Source of the DNA: Archangium violaceum Cb vi76
GTDB taxonomy: Bacteria; Myxococcota; Myxococcia; Myxococcales; Myxococcaceae
Direction: 5' to 3'
Assembly (NCBI RefSeq): GCF_000733295.1
Contig: NZ_JPMI01000230.1
Coordinates: forward strand, 1-64,000
Length of the DNA: 64,000 nt
Part shown: positions 8,421 to 17,792 of the stretch, one piece after another
Numbering within the stretch: position 1 is the first letter of the stretch
Layout of the letters: every line of letters starts with the position of its first letter
Translations under genes and position numbers: made by a program
Notes under the pieces: generated by a model
Seen by the model: only the letters and a program-made list of their open reading frames with translations
Databases searched by the model: none
What the model was told of the DNA's origin: nothing

Positions 8421-9326
8421 ATGAAGTGGCGCTCTCTCCTGGCCGTCCTGCTCGGTCTCACGCTTCCGCTGCCGTTGGTGTGGCTGTTGTACATGAGCCT
8501 GCTCGGGCAGACAGATGTGGGTGGTCCGGCCCTGCCTCAAGCTCAGGGCGTGCGCATCCTCCCGATGCTCACGCTCGAAGAGCGCTTGCGCCTTCCCACC
8601 TATGAACGGGACTGCGACACGGATTCGGATTGCGATCCGCAACTCCGCTGCTTCTTCAACATGCGCACCGTCCGCAGTTACTGCACAGACAGCATGTGCA
8701 TGACGGACCGCCAATGCCCCGAGGGATTTGCCTGTCGCATCATGGACACGGAGAGTGGCAAGGAGCTTCTTCGTGCCTGCTCACTGGTAGGCGTGCGCAA
8801 CGAGGGAGAGGTGTGCGAGCCGCTGCCCCGCGAGCGTGAGGATGGCTGCCGGAAGGAACTTCTCTGCAGAGGCCGGTGCGGCCGCCCGTGCAATCCGAAC
8901 GAGCCCTCGGATTGCCCCAAGGGCTATTTTTGCGAAGAGGCGCTCGAGGGTCCCTCCTGCCAGCCCACCTGCGAGGGGCGCGCCTGCCCCGAGGGCCAAC
9001 AGTGTGTCTACCGTGGGGACCGCGTTTCCATTTGTGCCAGGGTTCACGGACCCAATTGCCAGCAAAGTCCCTGTCCACAGGGGCAGCTCTGCTCGGTCGA
9101 CGACTATCCGCAACGTGCGGACGAGGTGTGGATGCAGTGCTTGCGACCCTGTGGTTCCCCAGAGGCAAGCCCCTGTCCCGATGGGACCGTCTGCTACTTC
9201 TACAGCTGTCGGAACTCCTGCACGCCCGAAGACTCTTCAGCCTGCGGCGCGGGCTTTACCTGCAAGCAGCGCCCCGGGGAGCCATGGACGTGCGTGCCAG
9301 ACCTGCGCTCCGGTGGTGAAGACTGA
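8421..9326 (+). CDS. Membrane-anchored cysteine-rich protein
   Basis: A hydrophobic segment at residues 5-28 (LLAVLLGLTLPLPLVWLLYM) anchors or exports the protein. The rest has over 30 Cys in repeating units of about 40 residues with spacing such as CDTDSDCDPQLRC, CPEGFAC and CPKGYFC, resembling the EGF-like or 'tenascin-type' modules common in myxobacterial surface proteins. The many disulfides imply a location outside the cytoplasm. No catalytic motif is visible. The OmpA-like lipoprotein at 46383-47135 carries related modules. It follows the restriction island after about 125 bp and marks the return to typical host composition. Confidence 0.75.
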   Translation: MKWRSLLAVLLGLTLPLPLVWLLYMSLLGQTDVGGPALPQAQGVRILPMLTLEERLRLPTYERDCDTDSDCDPQLRCFFNMRTVRSYCTDSMCMTDRQCPEGFACRIMDTESGKELLRACSLVGVRNEGEVCEPLPREREDGCRKELLCRGRCGRPCNPNEPSDCPKGYFCEEALEGPSCQPTCEGRACPEGQQCVYRGDRVSICARVHGPNCQQSPCPQGQLCSVDDYPQRADEVWMQCLRPCGSPEASPCPDGTVCYFYSCRNSCTPEDSSACGAGFTCKQRPGEPWTCVPDLRSGGED

Positions 9327-9362
9327 GTAGTGTGCCGGTGTGGTCTGACTGCTCGATGGTGT

Positions 9363-11012
9363 TCATCGCTCGCGCGGCAGCGATAACGTGAAGCAGGCGC
9401 CCTGGCCGGGCTCGCCGCCCACGTCCAGCTTGCCGCCGTGCTCCTGGAGGATCCTCGCCGCGATCGCCAGCCCCAGGCCCGTGCCTCCGTCCTTCGTCGT
9501 GAAGTAGGGCTCGAAGATGCGGGCCCTGTGCTCGGGCGGAATCCCCGGGCCGCTGTCCTGCACCTCCACCACCGCATCCTGCTCGCTGCCTCGCACCCGC
9601 ACGTGCAGCGCTCCGCCGCCCTTCGCCATCGCCTCCTCGGCGTTCTTCACCAGGTTCACCAGCACCTGCGTCAGCTGATCCCGGTCCGCCTTCGCCACCA
9701 CCCCTGGCTGTACCTCCGAGTGGATGCTGATTCCCTCCGGCGGCGACGCGTAGAGTGACAACACGTTCTGCGCCAGCTCGCCCAGGTCCACCGGCTCCAG
9801 CTGCGGCTTGGGCAATCGCGCGAAACGGCTGAACTCGTCGACAATCCTCTTCAGCCGGTCCACCTCTTCCAGGATGACGCCCGCGCTCTCCCGGAACAGC
9901 GCCGGGAAGCGTGCGTCCTGCGCGTCCTGCACCGCCATCAGCGTCTCCAGCGACATCCGGATCGGCGTCAGCGGATTCTTGATCTCATGTGCCAGCCGCC
10001 TCGCTACCTCCTGCCATGCCGCCACGCGCTCCGTGGCCACCAGCCGCTCCGTCGTCGAGCGCAGCTCCGTTGTCATGTGGTTGAACGTCTTCACCAACTC
10101 GCCCACCTCGCCCGTGGCCTTCACCTGCACCTGTACGTCCCACGCGCCTTCTCCGACGCGTCTCGCGCCTGATGTCAGTGCCTCCACCGGCTGGGTGATC
10201 CGCCTCGACATCAGCAGTCCCAGCAGCACCGCGAAGCCCAACCCCAATCCGGCCAGCAGCAGGAACGAGCGGAACACGCCCACCGTCGCCTCCCGCTCCG
10301 CCGCCCGGCTGAACACGAGCCGCACCGTGGCCGCCTCGCCCAGCGGCAGCACGCGCGCCACCGTGGGCGGCGTGACGCTCCCCGCCTTCGCCACCACCGT
10401 GTCTCCGGACAGCAGCGACACCTCCGCTCCCGTGAGCCTCGACAGGTGCGCCGCCAATCCCTGGTCCAGCAGCACCCCGCCCACCACCCACAGCCGCGAG
10501 TCCCCGTAGTCCACCGGCCTCGCCGTGACGAGCGCGGGCACCTCGCGCAGGCCCTGGTCCCCTCGCACCGCCACCTTCACCGGCACCGGCTTGGGGGACT
10601 TCTCCCTCGTCACCGCGAAGAGCACCGGATCCGGATCTCCCCGCCGCGCGGGCAGGTGCCCGGAGGACAGCGTGGTGCCCTTGCGGTCGAAGAGCGACAG
10701 CACCGTGAGGCCCCGGCTCTTCATCAGCGGCTGGGCCGTGTCCGCGCGGATGGCCCGGGCGGGGGACTCACGGGCCTCTCGCGCCAGGTCCTCCATGGCG
10801 GAGCTCTCCACCAGCTCCTCCACCGCCCTGCGCGCGTTGGCGGCGGCGCGCTCGACGGCCTCCTGCGCCGAGGCCGTGGCGCCTACCATGCGTGCGTCCA
10901 GCCCTCGCGACAGCGTGGAGCGCAGCTCCGTCAGCGTGAAGGGCACCATCACCGCCAGCGGCACCAGCGCCAGCAGCGCGAAGGCGAGCGCCAGCCTCGT
11001 CCTCAGTCTCAT
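9363..11012 (-). CDS. Membrane sensor histidine kinase (NtrY-like)
   Basis: A 549-residue two-component sensor. TM1 lies at about residues 7-27, a periplasmic sensor region at 28-245, TM2 at about 249-269, then a HAMP linker, HisKA with phospho-acceptor His342 (LAHEIKNPLTP), and a HATPase domain with the N box (LVNLVKNAEEAM), G1 (DSGPGIPPEHR) and G2 (GGTGLGLAIA). The LAHEIKNPLTPI form is typical of NtrY-type kinases that partner with NtrC-type regulators. No response regulator is adjacent; the NtrC-type regulator in this window is 25 kb away. Its start overlaps the upstream solute-binding protein gene by 4 bp, so it is the last gene of the operon and may sense something linked to cell-wall synthesis or periplasmic ligand binding. 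Confidence 0.9.
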   Translation of the reverse strand: MRLRTRLALAFALLALVPLAVMVPFTLTELRSTLSRGLDARMVGATASAQEAVERAAANARRAVEELVESSAMEDLAREARESPARAIRADTAQPLMKSRGLTVLSLFDRKGTTLSSGHLPARRGDPDPVLFAVTREKSPKPVPVKVAVRGDQGLREVPALVTARPVDYGDSRLWVVGGVLLDQGLAAHLSRLTGAEVSLLSGDTVVAKAGSVTPPTVARVLPLGEAATVRLVFSRAAEREATVGVFRSFLLLAGLGLGFAVLLGLLMSRRITQPVEALTSGARRVGEGAWDVQVQVKATGEVGELVKTFNHMTTELRSTTERLVATERVAAWQEVARRLAHEIKNPLTPIRMSLETLMAVQDAQDARFPALFRESAGVILEEVDRLKRIVDEFSRFARLPKPQLEPVDLGELAQNVLSLYASPPEGISIHSEVQPGVVAKADRDQLTQVLVNLVKNAEEAMAKGGGALHVRVRGSEQDAVVEVQDSGPGIPPEHRARIFEPYFTTKDGGTGLGLAIAARILQEHGGKLDVGGEPGQGACFTLSLPRER

Positions 11013-12385
11013 CTCCGGGCTCCCGGGACACCCGTCACCGCCGGTTGCAGCCAGGTCCCGTCCAGCATGGGCAGCCCCTGGGCGTCGAAGACGAGGCCTC
11101 CCACCTCCGGCACCGCGCGCAGTGCCAGCCCCTGCGCGTAGAGCGGCAGCATCGGCACGGACGGCGCGAGCGCCAGGGCCCGCTCCCTCGCCCGCGTGTC
11201 TCTCGCCGCGGCGTCGGCCAGGGCGCCGATGCGCGGCAACTCCACCCCGAGCAGATCCTTCCGGCCCGCGGCGTCCAGCACCACCGCCAGCGCCGGGCCG
11301 GGCACGGGGGGCAGCAGCAGCGAATGGAGCATCAGCTCGTACTCACCCCGGGCCCAGCGGGTGCGCAGCTCGGCGCGAGGCAGGCGCTCCAGGGCCACGG
11401 CGTAGCCCCGGTCATGCAGCCTCACCTGGAGGCGCTCGGCCACCGCGCGCTGATCCTCGTTGCCCGCGTCATACACGAGCGTCACCTTGCGTCCCGTCCG
11501 CGGCGCGGGTGGCGGCGTGGGGCGCGCGCCCGGGGACACCGGCAACAGCGCGGGAGGCAGCAGGTTCGGCATGGGCACGGCCGGCCCTCGCACGAAGAGG
11601 CGCGTGAGATCCTCCCGGTCCAGGGCGCTCTCCACCGCCTGCCGGAAGTCCGGGGGCACGCGCCTCGGAGACCAGGCCAGGTACGTGGCGTACAGCGCCG
11701 CGCCGGAGGGCGTCCCCGCATCGGTCTGGACACCGAGCGCCACCTGCGCCTCCTGGTTCGACCACAGGCGGGACAGTCCACGCTCATCCGTCGCTTGCAG
11801 GCGCACCCTGTCCAGGTAGGGCCGGCCCTGGCTCCACGCGAGCCGCGCGTCCACGGTGTTGGCACTGGTGGCGGAGAACGGGCCGAGCGCGGCGGGGACG
11901 GAGCGCGGCGGGGCGAGTGCTGGGTGGCACAGCGCGCGCTCCATGTCGGGCCAGGGGAAGCCGAGCGGCAGCTCCAGGGTGTCGCCCGTAGGGGAGAGCA
12001 TCCGGCCCTCGCCGCGCAGTGGGAAGAGGAGGGCGCGGTAGGGCGAGGGCGCCTCGTTGCTGGCGAGCCGGACCCAGGCCCGGGCGAGCGCGGTGGCCTG
12101 GGCGGGCGAGGGCAGGGTGAGGCGCACCACCTGCGGAGCGGGGCGCGACAGCTCGCGGGCGAGCGCTGGCGACAGGTGCCCGTCCGGGGCCAGGTGGCAG
12201 GCGGGCCGCGAGAGCAGTCCGAGCAGCGTGGCCTCGAGGGGGCTGTCGGCGAGGGCCGGCTCTCCGGGCTCGGCGGGGCCGGTATGGGCAACGCGCAGCT
12301 CGCCTCCATACGGAATCCGGCCGGCGGCGAGCGTCGACGGGGCTCCGAGCAGGAGGAGGCTGGCGAGGGCGTGGCGGAGCGTCAT
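11009..12385 (-). CDS. Periplasmic extracellular solute-binding protein (family 5-like)
   Basis: A 458-residue exported protein starting with a signal peptide (MTLRHALASLLLLGAPSTLAA). The order of blocks resembles SBP_bac_5 proteins, which bind peptides or nickel: GGELRVAHTG near the mature N-terminus, a central PDFRQAVESALDREDLTRLF and a C-terminal ligand-domain stretch (ARGEYELMLHSLLLPP). Sequence is diverged and there is no ABC permease or ATPase nearby, so it may be a sensory binding protein for the kinase encoded next rather than a transporter part. It overlaps the genes on both sides by 4 bp. Confidence 0.7.
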   Translation of the reverse strand: MTLRHALASLLLLGAPSTLAAGRIPYGGELRVAHTGPAEPGEPALADSPLEATLLGLLSRPACHLAPDGHLSPALARELSRPAPQVVRLTLPSPAQATALARAWVRLASNEAPSPYRALLFPLRGEGRMLSPTGDTLELPLGFPWPDMERALCHPALAPPRSVPAALGPFSATSANTVDARLAWSQGRPYLDRVRLQATDERGLSRLWSNQEAQVALGVQTDAGTPSGAALYATYLAWSPRRVPPDFRQAVESALDREDLTRLFVRGPAVPMPNLLPPALLPVSPGARPTPPPAPRTGRKVTLVYDAGNEDQRAVAERLQVRLHDRGYAVALERLPRAELRTRWARGEYELMLHSLLLPPVPGPALAVVLDAAGRKDLLGVELPRIGALADAAARDTRARERALALAPSVPMLPLYAQGLALRAVPEVGGLVFDAQGLPMLDGTWLQPAVTGVPGARR

Positions 12386-13749
12386 GGCGCACCCTGGCGC
12401 AGGAGGAAGAGCTCGCCGGTGCCGTCCGGCTTCGTGAGGCCCACCACCACCTCGCGGCGCTTGTCCCCGTCCAGGTTGGCCGTCACCACGTACAGGGCAC
12501 GGCCGGAGGGCAGGGGGCCCTGCCACAGGGGCTCATGGGAGGTGGTCTCGCTCCCGTCCGTCTTGAAGACGCGCAGGACGTCCGGCGAGGGTTGGAGCTC
12601 GGGCGAGGTGGTGAGCAGCTCCGGCGTCCCATCCCCGTCCAGGTCTCCGAGCGCGCTGCCGGCGCCGAGCCCGGAGAGCGGCACGGGCGCCACCGAGGGC
12701 TGGGAGAAGAAGGAGGCCGAGCCCTCCGGGTGGACGAGCAGCACGCGGGAGTGGGCGGCGCTGAAGGTGGTGAAACGGGACGTCACCGCCAGCCGCTGTT
12801 CGCCATGGCCGAGCCGCACCTCGGGCGCGAAGGCCGTCTGGCCCGGGACGAAGGCGCCGCGCGCATCGGGGCCCAGGGGCACGGCCTCGAGCCGGGACAC
12901 GCCTCGCAGCGCGCCGTTCTCCAGCGTGAGCATCTCGCCATGGGCGAAGCGGGTGGACCAGGCGGCGAGGCGCGGCGGCCCGGAGAGGATGGCGAGCGCC
13001 CCGAAGGGCTCGCGGGTGGGCGCGGAGCCCGGGGGCAGCACGTCCAACGAGCGCTCCGTGAGGAGGTTCCCCTCGGCGGTGAAGACATGCACGGCGTGCG
13101 CGGTGAGCACGGCCACCTCGTCCTTGCCGTCCCCATCGAGATCTCCCGCGGCGAGCGCGGCGGGCGGAGAGGGCAGGCGCGCGAGCACGGCACCCAGCAG
13201 GCGCAGGGGGCGCGGCTCCTCGGGAGCCGGAGTGGGCGTGCGTGGAGGCTCCACGGCGGCGAGCGCGAGTGCCGCGGCATCCGCCTCCACGGCCTGGGCG
13301 ATGGCGGCGGCGGGCGAGGGCGCGCGGGTGGCGGTGCGGCCGGACCAGAAGTTCACCCAGGTGCCGAACGCATCCCCGCGGGCGCGCAGCTCTCCTGCCT
13401 CCACGCTCAAGCCGAGCCGCACCAGGGCCCGGGCGCCCTGCTCACGGGCGAGGGACTCGGCGGCCTCGGGCGAGGGGGCCTCCAGCACCACGGGAGCGAG
13501 CCCGGCGGAGGCGAGGCGCGAGGCGAGCAGCGTTCCGAAGGCGCGCCGCAATTCGGGAGCGCCGCCGGACAGGTGGAGGGCCACGGGCGCTTCGGGCTTC
13601 ATCGCCCGCACGTCCGTGGCCACGGCCTGGGCGAGCCGCTCGAGGGCGGGCGTGGCCGGGGCCGTGGCGGCGGGTGGCGGAGCGGGAGTCTGGGCGGCGG
13701 CGGCGGGGAGCGCGGCCAGCAGGAGGGCGGCGGCGAGGGCCCGGCTCAC
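12382..13749 (-). CDS. Exported FG-GAP/VCBS-type repeat protein
   Basis: A 455-residue exported protein. A GTG start at 13749 opens a signal peptide (LAAALLLAALPAAAA). Calcium-binding-like loops recur at DLDGDGKDEV (near 215), DLDGDGTPEL (near 375) and NLDGDKRREV (near 430), the hallmark of FG-GAP/VCBS blades of beta-propellers. Residues 30-170 form a separate alanine-rich domain beginning LERLAQAVATDVRAMK, possibly nucleotide- or substrate-binding. The start overlaps the PBP1A stop (GTGA) and the end overlaps the solute-binding protein, so expression is tightly coupled. Its role in peptidoglycan synthesis or signalling is inferred from context only. Confidence 0.75.
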   Translation of the reverse strand: MSRALAAALLLAALPAAAAQTPAPPPAATAPATPALERLAQAVATDVRAMKPEAPVALHLSGGAPELRRAFGTLLASRLASAGLAPVVLEAPSPEAAESLAREQGARALVRLGLSVEAGELRARGDAFGTWVNFWSGRTATRAPSPAAAIAQAVEADAAALALAAVEPPRTPTPAPEEPRPLRLLGAVLARLPSPPAALAAGDLDGDGKDEVAVLTAHAVHVFTAEGNLLTERSLDVLPPGSAPTREPFGALAILSGPPRLAAWSTRFAHGEMLTLENGALRGVSRLEAVPLGPDARGAFVPGQTAFAPEVRLGHGEQRLAVTSRFTTFSAAHSRVLLVHPEGSASFFSQPSVAPVPLSGLGAGSALGDLDGDGTPELLTTSPELQPSPDVLRVFKTDGSETTSHEPLWQGPLPSGRALYVVTANLDGDKRREVVVGLTKPDGTGELFLLRQGAP

Positions 13750-16352
13750 AGACCCCCCCGGCTGCCTTCCTGGAGGAAGAAGTCGCTCGGGCTGACGTGG
13801 CCGGGCGGGGGCGCCTCGGCGGTGGGCTGGGTGCCATCGAGGAAGGACTCGAGCCGGCCGGGCACGGAGTTGCCCGCGAGCAGGCCGGTGGCGGGATCGA
13901 TGCGCACCTGCACCACGCCCGGGGGCACCTCGAACTCGCGCGAGGGCAGGCCCTCGTGGGCGGCGCGCATGAACTCCAGCCAGATGGGGAGCGGAGCGCG
14001 GCCACCCGTCTCGGAGCTGCCCAGGGGCGAGTGGTCGTCGAAGCCCACCCACGCGCTGGCCACCCAGTCGGCGGTGTAGCCGGAGAACCAGGTGTCACGG
14101 CTCTCGTTGGCGGTGCCCGTCTTGCCGGCGGCGGGGCGGTTGAGCTCCGTCACCGCGCGGGCCGTGCCCTCCTCCACCACGCTGCGCATCAGCGAGGTGG
14201 TGAGGTAGGCCACCGCCGGGGGCAGCGTCTCCTCGAAGGCCGGCTGGTGCTCCTCGAGCACCTTGCCCTGCGCGTCCGTCACCTTGAGGATCATCAGCGG
14301 CTCGGCGTAGCGGCCGTTGGCCTGCAGGGTGGCGTAGGCGTTGGCGGCCTCCAGCATGGTGACCTCGCCGGTGCCCAGCGCCAGGGTGAGGTTCTCCGGC
14401 AGCTCCGAGCGGATGCCGGCGCGCCGGGCGAAGTCGATGGCGTTGGCCGGGGTGATCGCCTCGATGAGGCGCACGGACACGGTGTTCTTGGACTTGGTGA
14501 GCGCCTGGCGCAGCGTCATGGGGCCGTCGAAGGCGCGGTCGTAGTTCTGCGGCTTCCACGTCTTGCCGGTGTAGGGATCTCGGATGGCCTCGGGGGCATC
14601 GTTCACCGTGCTGATGGGGGTGAAGCGGCCGCTGCCGAGCGCGGCGCCATAGAGGAAGGGCTTGAAGGACGAGCCGGGCTGGCGCCTGGCCTGGGTGGCG
14701 CGGTTGAAGGGCGAGGTGGCGAAGTCGTAGCCGCCCACCAGCGCCGCCACGTGGCGGTTGCGCGGGTTGATGACGACGAGGCCGCCCTGCACGAGCGGCA
14801 CCTGGTCCAGCGTGGCCTCGAGCAGCGCGGGGGAGGGCGTGACACGGGTGACGCGCACCCGGACGAGGTCGCCGGGCTTCATCACGTCGGACATCTTCGA
14901 GGGGGCGCCCTTGCCCTTGATGCGCGCCCAGGTGACGGTGGAGAAGGTGATCTCCGCGGCGCGGCCCACCAGCTCCACGCGGGCCTTCTTGCCCGTGTCA
15001 TCCACCTGGGAGACGAAGCCATGCACCTTCAGGCCCTCCTTGAGGGGCTGCAACTGCACGCCGAGCGCGAGCTTCTCGTCGGCGGAGAGCCGGGCCTCCT
15101 CCTCCTGCTCGGTCTCGGTGACCACCGCGGGCGTCTGCTCGGGCGGCGGGGGCGTGGTGGGGGACTGCGCGAGCGAGGAGAGGTCGGCCACGTAGGCGCC
15201 CTCCTTCTGGCGGCGGCCCGCCTCCTCGATCTGCTTCGCGAGGAGGGGCTTGAGCTGCTCGAAGCGCGCGGGCTCCAGCGTGCCGACGGGGCCGCGGTAA
15301 CCCTGGCGCCGGTCCACGGCCTCGAGTCCCTTGCGCACGGCGTCGTCGGCGATCTCCTGGAGCTTGGGATCCATGGCGATGTCCACGCGAAGGCCACCGG
15401 TGAGCACGGCGTCCCCACCGTAGCGGGCCACCAGCGTGCGGCGGATCTCCTCGGCGTAGTAGGAGCCCACTTCGGGAGGAGGCCGCGGGGAGAGGACGAT
15501 GGGCTTGTCCATCTCCTTCTCCACGAGCTCCTTGGGGACGAAGCCCTGTCCGGCCATCTGATCCAGCACGTAGCGCTGGCGCTGCTTGGCCTTGACGATG
15601 TTCTTCTCCGGGTTGATGCGGTTGGGCGACTGCACCGTGCCCGCGAGCACCGCGGCCTCGCCGATGCTCAGGAACTTCGCCTGCTTGCCGAAGTAGTAGA
15701 GCGCGGCCTCCTCGATGCCGTCGCGGCCCTGCCCGTAATAGGACTGGTTGATGTAGAGGCCGAGGATTTGATCCTTGGTGAGCGCCTGCTCCACGCGCGG
15801 GGTGAGGATCCACTCGCGAATCTTGCGCGAGAGGCTGCGCTCGGGCGTGAGCAGCATGTTCTTCACCACCTGCTGCGTGATGGTGGAGGCACCGGACTTG
15901 CGGCTGTTGGGGATGAGGTTCTTCACCGCGGCGCGGATGATGCCGAAGATGTCGAGGCCCTCGTGCTTGTAGAAGTCGGCGTCCTCGGCGGCGAGGAAGG
16001 CGTTGCGCACGTGGGGAGGCAGCTCCTTGATGTCCACCACGGTGCGGCGTCCCTGCGGCTGGAAGAACTCGGAGCAGATGGAGCCGTCGGCGCAGCGCAC
16101 CTTGGTGACCTGGGGGAGGCTGTAGTTGCGCAGGGCCTCGACCGAGGGGAGATCCCGGCTGAAGTAGAGGTAGGTGCCCAGGAGGGTGAGCGCGAGCAGC
16201 ACGAGGCCCACGGCGCCGAGGACGAGGAGCCGCTTCGTCCAGAGCCACAGCCGGGCGCCCAGGCCGGGACGGGCCGGAGGAGCCGGGGGCGCTGGCGGAG
16301 GGGCGGGAGGAAGGGAAGAGGGCTGGGGGCTCATCTCTCGGGCCGGGTTCAT
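13746..16352 (-). CDS. Bifunctional penicillin-binding protein 1A
   Basis: A class A PBP of 868 residues that polymerises and cross-links peptidoglycan at the inner membrane. A proline-rich cytoplasmic tail is followed by TM at about 42-64. The glycosyltransferase (GT51) domain shows the catalytic Glu in AAEDADFYKHEG, plus STITQQVVKNM and RKIREW. An OB-like insert follows, then the transpeptidase domain with the SxxK serine (PGSSFKPFLYG), SKN (LTKSKNTVSV) and KTGT (GKTGTANESRDTWF). The start at 16352 is preferred; an ATG at 16334 is also possible. The insert is unusually long and highly charged between the two domains, near residues 330-420. It is the second gene of the operon, overlapping the FG-GAP gene. 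Confidence 0.93.
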   Translation of the reverse strand: MNPAREMSPQPSSLPPAPPPAPPAPPARPGLGARLWLWTKRLLVLGAVGLVLLALTLLGTYLYFSRDLPSVEALRNYSLPQVTKVRCADGSICSEFFQPQGRRTVVDIKELPPHVRNAFLAAEDADFYKHEGLDIFGIIRAAVKNLIPNSRKSGASTITQQVVKNMLLTPERSLSRKIREWILTPRVEQALTKDQILGLYINQSYYGQGRDGIEEAALYYFGKQAKFLSIGEAAVLAGTVQSPNRINPEKNIVKAKQRQRYVLDQMAGQGFVPKELVEKEMDKPIVLSPRPPPEVGSYYAEEIRRTLVARYGGDAVLTGGLRVDIAMDPKLQEIADDAVRKGLEAVDRRQGYRGPVGTLEPARFEQLKPLLAKQIEEAGRRQKEGAYVADLSSLAQSPTTPPPPEQTPAVVTETEQEEEARLSADEKLALGVQLQPLKEGLKVHGFVSQVDDTGKKARVELVGRAAEITFSTVTWARIKGKGAPSKMSDVMKPGDLVRVRVTRVTPSPALLEATLDQVPLVQGGLVVINPRNRHVAALVGGYDFATSPFNRATQARRQPGSSFKPFLYGAALGSGRFTPISTVNDAPEAIRDPYTGKTWKPQNYDRAFDGPMTLRQALTKSKNTVSVRLIEAITPANAIDFARRAGIRSELPENLTLALGTGEVTMLEAANAYATLQANGRYAEPLMILKVTDAQGKVLEEHQPAFEETLPPAVAYLTTSLMRSVVEEGTARAVTELNRPAAGKTGTANESRDTWFSGYTADWVASAWVGFDDHSPLGSSETGGRAPLPIWLEFMRAAHEGLPSREFEVPPGVVQVRIDPATGLLAGNSVPGRLESFLDGTQPTAEAPPPGHVSPSDFFLQEGSRGGL

Positions 16353-16462
16353 GGGACGCGGGGACAACAAAAGGTGGGCGACGTTAAACCGCCGGGCGGA
16401 GAACCGGAATGGGCTGGTGGCCCACCGGGCGGGGAGCCTCCCGAGACACGCGGGGCCCCTGG

Positions 16463-17518
16463 CTATTCCGGACACCCCGGAGACAGGTGCTCCCCGAGGA
16501 GCGCATGGACATCGACGGAGGCGCGGGCCTCGCGATTCAACCGCTGGAGGTTGAGGCGGGCCTTGAGGTCCCCCGGGGACAGGCGCATGGCGGTGTCGAA
16601 GGCCATGCGAGCCTCCTCGTAGCGGCCGAGCCGCTCGTAGGCGAGGCCCAGGTTGTTGTGGACGAAGCCCACCTGGGGAAGCAGGTAGGCGGCCTGGGCG
16701 AGCGCCTCGACGGCGAGTGTGTCCTGGCCGGTCTGGAGGTAGGTGAGCCCGAGGTTGTTGAGGGCGTACGCGTGGTACGGGTCGAGGTGCACGGCCTGCC
16801 GGAAGCGGATGATGGCCTCGGTGGGCTGGCCGGCGTCGAGGTGGATGCGGCCGAGCACCTGGTAGACCTCGGGGTACTCGGGGTCGAGCTCGAGCGCGGA
16901 CTCGGCGGCCCGGAAGGCGCCCTCGGTGTCGCCGAGCTCCAGGAGGAGGCGGGCCTGCTGGACGAGGGGCTCGGGGCCATCGGGGAAGAGGACGGCCAGC
17001 TCCCGGTACGCATCGGCGGCGAGCTGCTTCTGGCCCGTGAGGCGGGCGAGCTGGATGAGGGCATCGAGCGCGTGCTCGGCGGCGTCGACATCATCGGCGG
17101 CGTCGTGGACGGCGCGGCGGGCCTCGGTGAGGGCACCGGAGAGGTCACCCTCCTCGCGCAGGGCGCGGGCACGGTCGAGGTGCGCCACGGGGTAGAGGTG
17201 GGGCTCGTGAGCGAGCGAGAGGGAGTCCGCGGGCTCGGCGGGGGCGAGCTCCTCGGCGGGCGAGAGGTCTTCGTCCGGCACCGGCATCTGGGGAGGCGGG
17301 GGAAGGCCGGCCGTCTCGGGCAGGGAGTCACCCGGAGAGGGGAGCGAGGGAGGGGTGGAGAGGGCGACCTCGGTGGTGGGCTCGCGGGAGGGGAGGACGC
17401 GGTTGTCGAGGCGGTTGGCGGTGGACGGGAGCAGCCCCTGGGGCCGCCGGAGCTGGCTGACGTCACAGGCGGTGAGGGAGAGGGCGGCGAAGCAGGCGGA
17501 CAGGATGGTATTCCTCAT
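16463..17518 (-). CDS. Lipoprotein with TPR repeats
   Basis: A 351-residue lipoprotein, signal MRNTILSACFAALSLTAC (lipobox LTAC). A Pro/Ser/Glu-rich linker to about residue 110 is followed by five or six tetratricopeptide repeats (for example YPEVYQVLGRIHLDAGQPTE, then AYALNNLGLTYLQTGQ and VHNNLGLAYERLGRYEEA). TPR lipoproteins of this form scaffold envelope complexes; its position 110 bp ahead of PBP1A suggests a role in cell-wall assembly, as with LpoA-type activators, but that is inference. It starts the minus-strand operon ending at 9363. Confidence 0.8.
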   Translation of the reverse strand: MRNTILSACFAALSLTACDVSQLRRPQGLLPSTANRLDNRVLPSREPTTEVALSTPPSLPSPGDSLPETAGLPPPPQMPVPDEDLSPAEELAPAEPADSLSLAHEPHLYPVAHLDRARALREEGDLSGALTEARRAVHDAADDVDAAEHALDALIQLARLTGQKQLAADAYRELAVLFPDGPEPLVQQARLLLELGDTEGAFRAAESALELDPEYPEVYQVLGRIHLDAGQPTEAIIRFRQAVHLDPYHAYALNNLGLTYLQTGQDTLAVEALAQAAYLLPQVGFVHNNLGLAYERLGRYEEARMAFDTAMRLSPGDLKARLNLQRLNREARASVDVHALLGEHLSPGCPE

Positions 17519-17578
17519 GGTGCGGCTCCTTGTCGGGAGGAGCCCATTGCGATGCCCGTGCCAGCCCTGCCGGGGACT

Positions 17579-17613
17579 CCCTCTCCCTCTGGGAGAGGGC
17601 TGGGGTGAGGGTC
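17579..17613. repeat. Dispersed palindromic (REP-like) element, copy B
   Basis: CCCTCTCCC (17579-17587) and GGGAGAGGG (17591-17599) with a CTCT-like 3-nt loop, followed by CTGGGGTGAGGG. Same core as copies A and C. It sits in the 275-bp intergenic region between divergent TPR lipoprotein and exonuclease genes, which otherwise shows no coding signal. Confidence 0.75.
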
Positions 17614-17792
17614 TACGAGGACGCCTCCCCGCTCCCCGGGCAAGCCCCGTGCGGCCGGTGGGCCACACCGGGGAAACCAGGGGCTCGAGGGCCGCGGTGC
17701 GACACCACGCTACAGAACCCACGAAGGGGCCCCGGTGGGGCCGCGGGGAAAAACCGTGGCGGGGTGGGAAGTGACGTGCGACGTTGGGCGGG

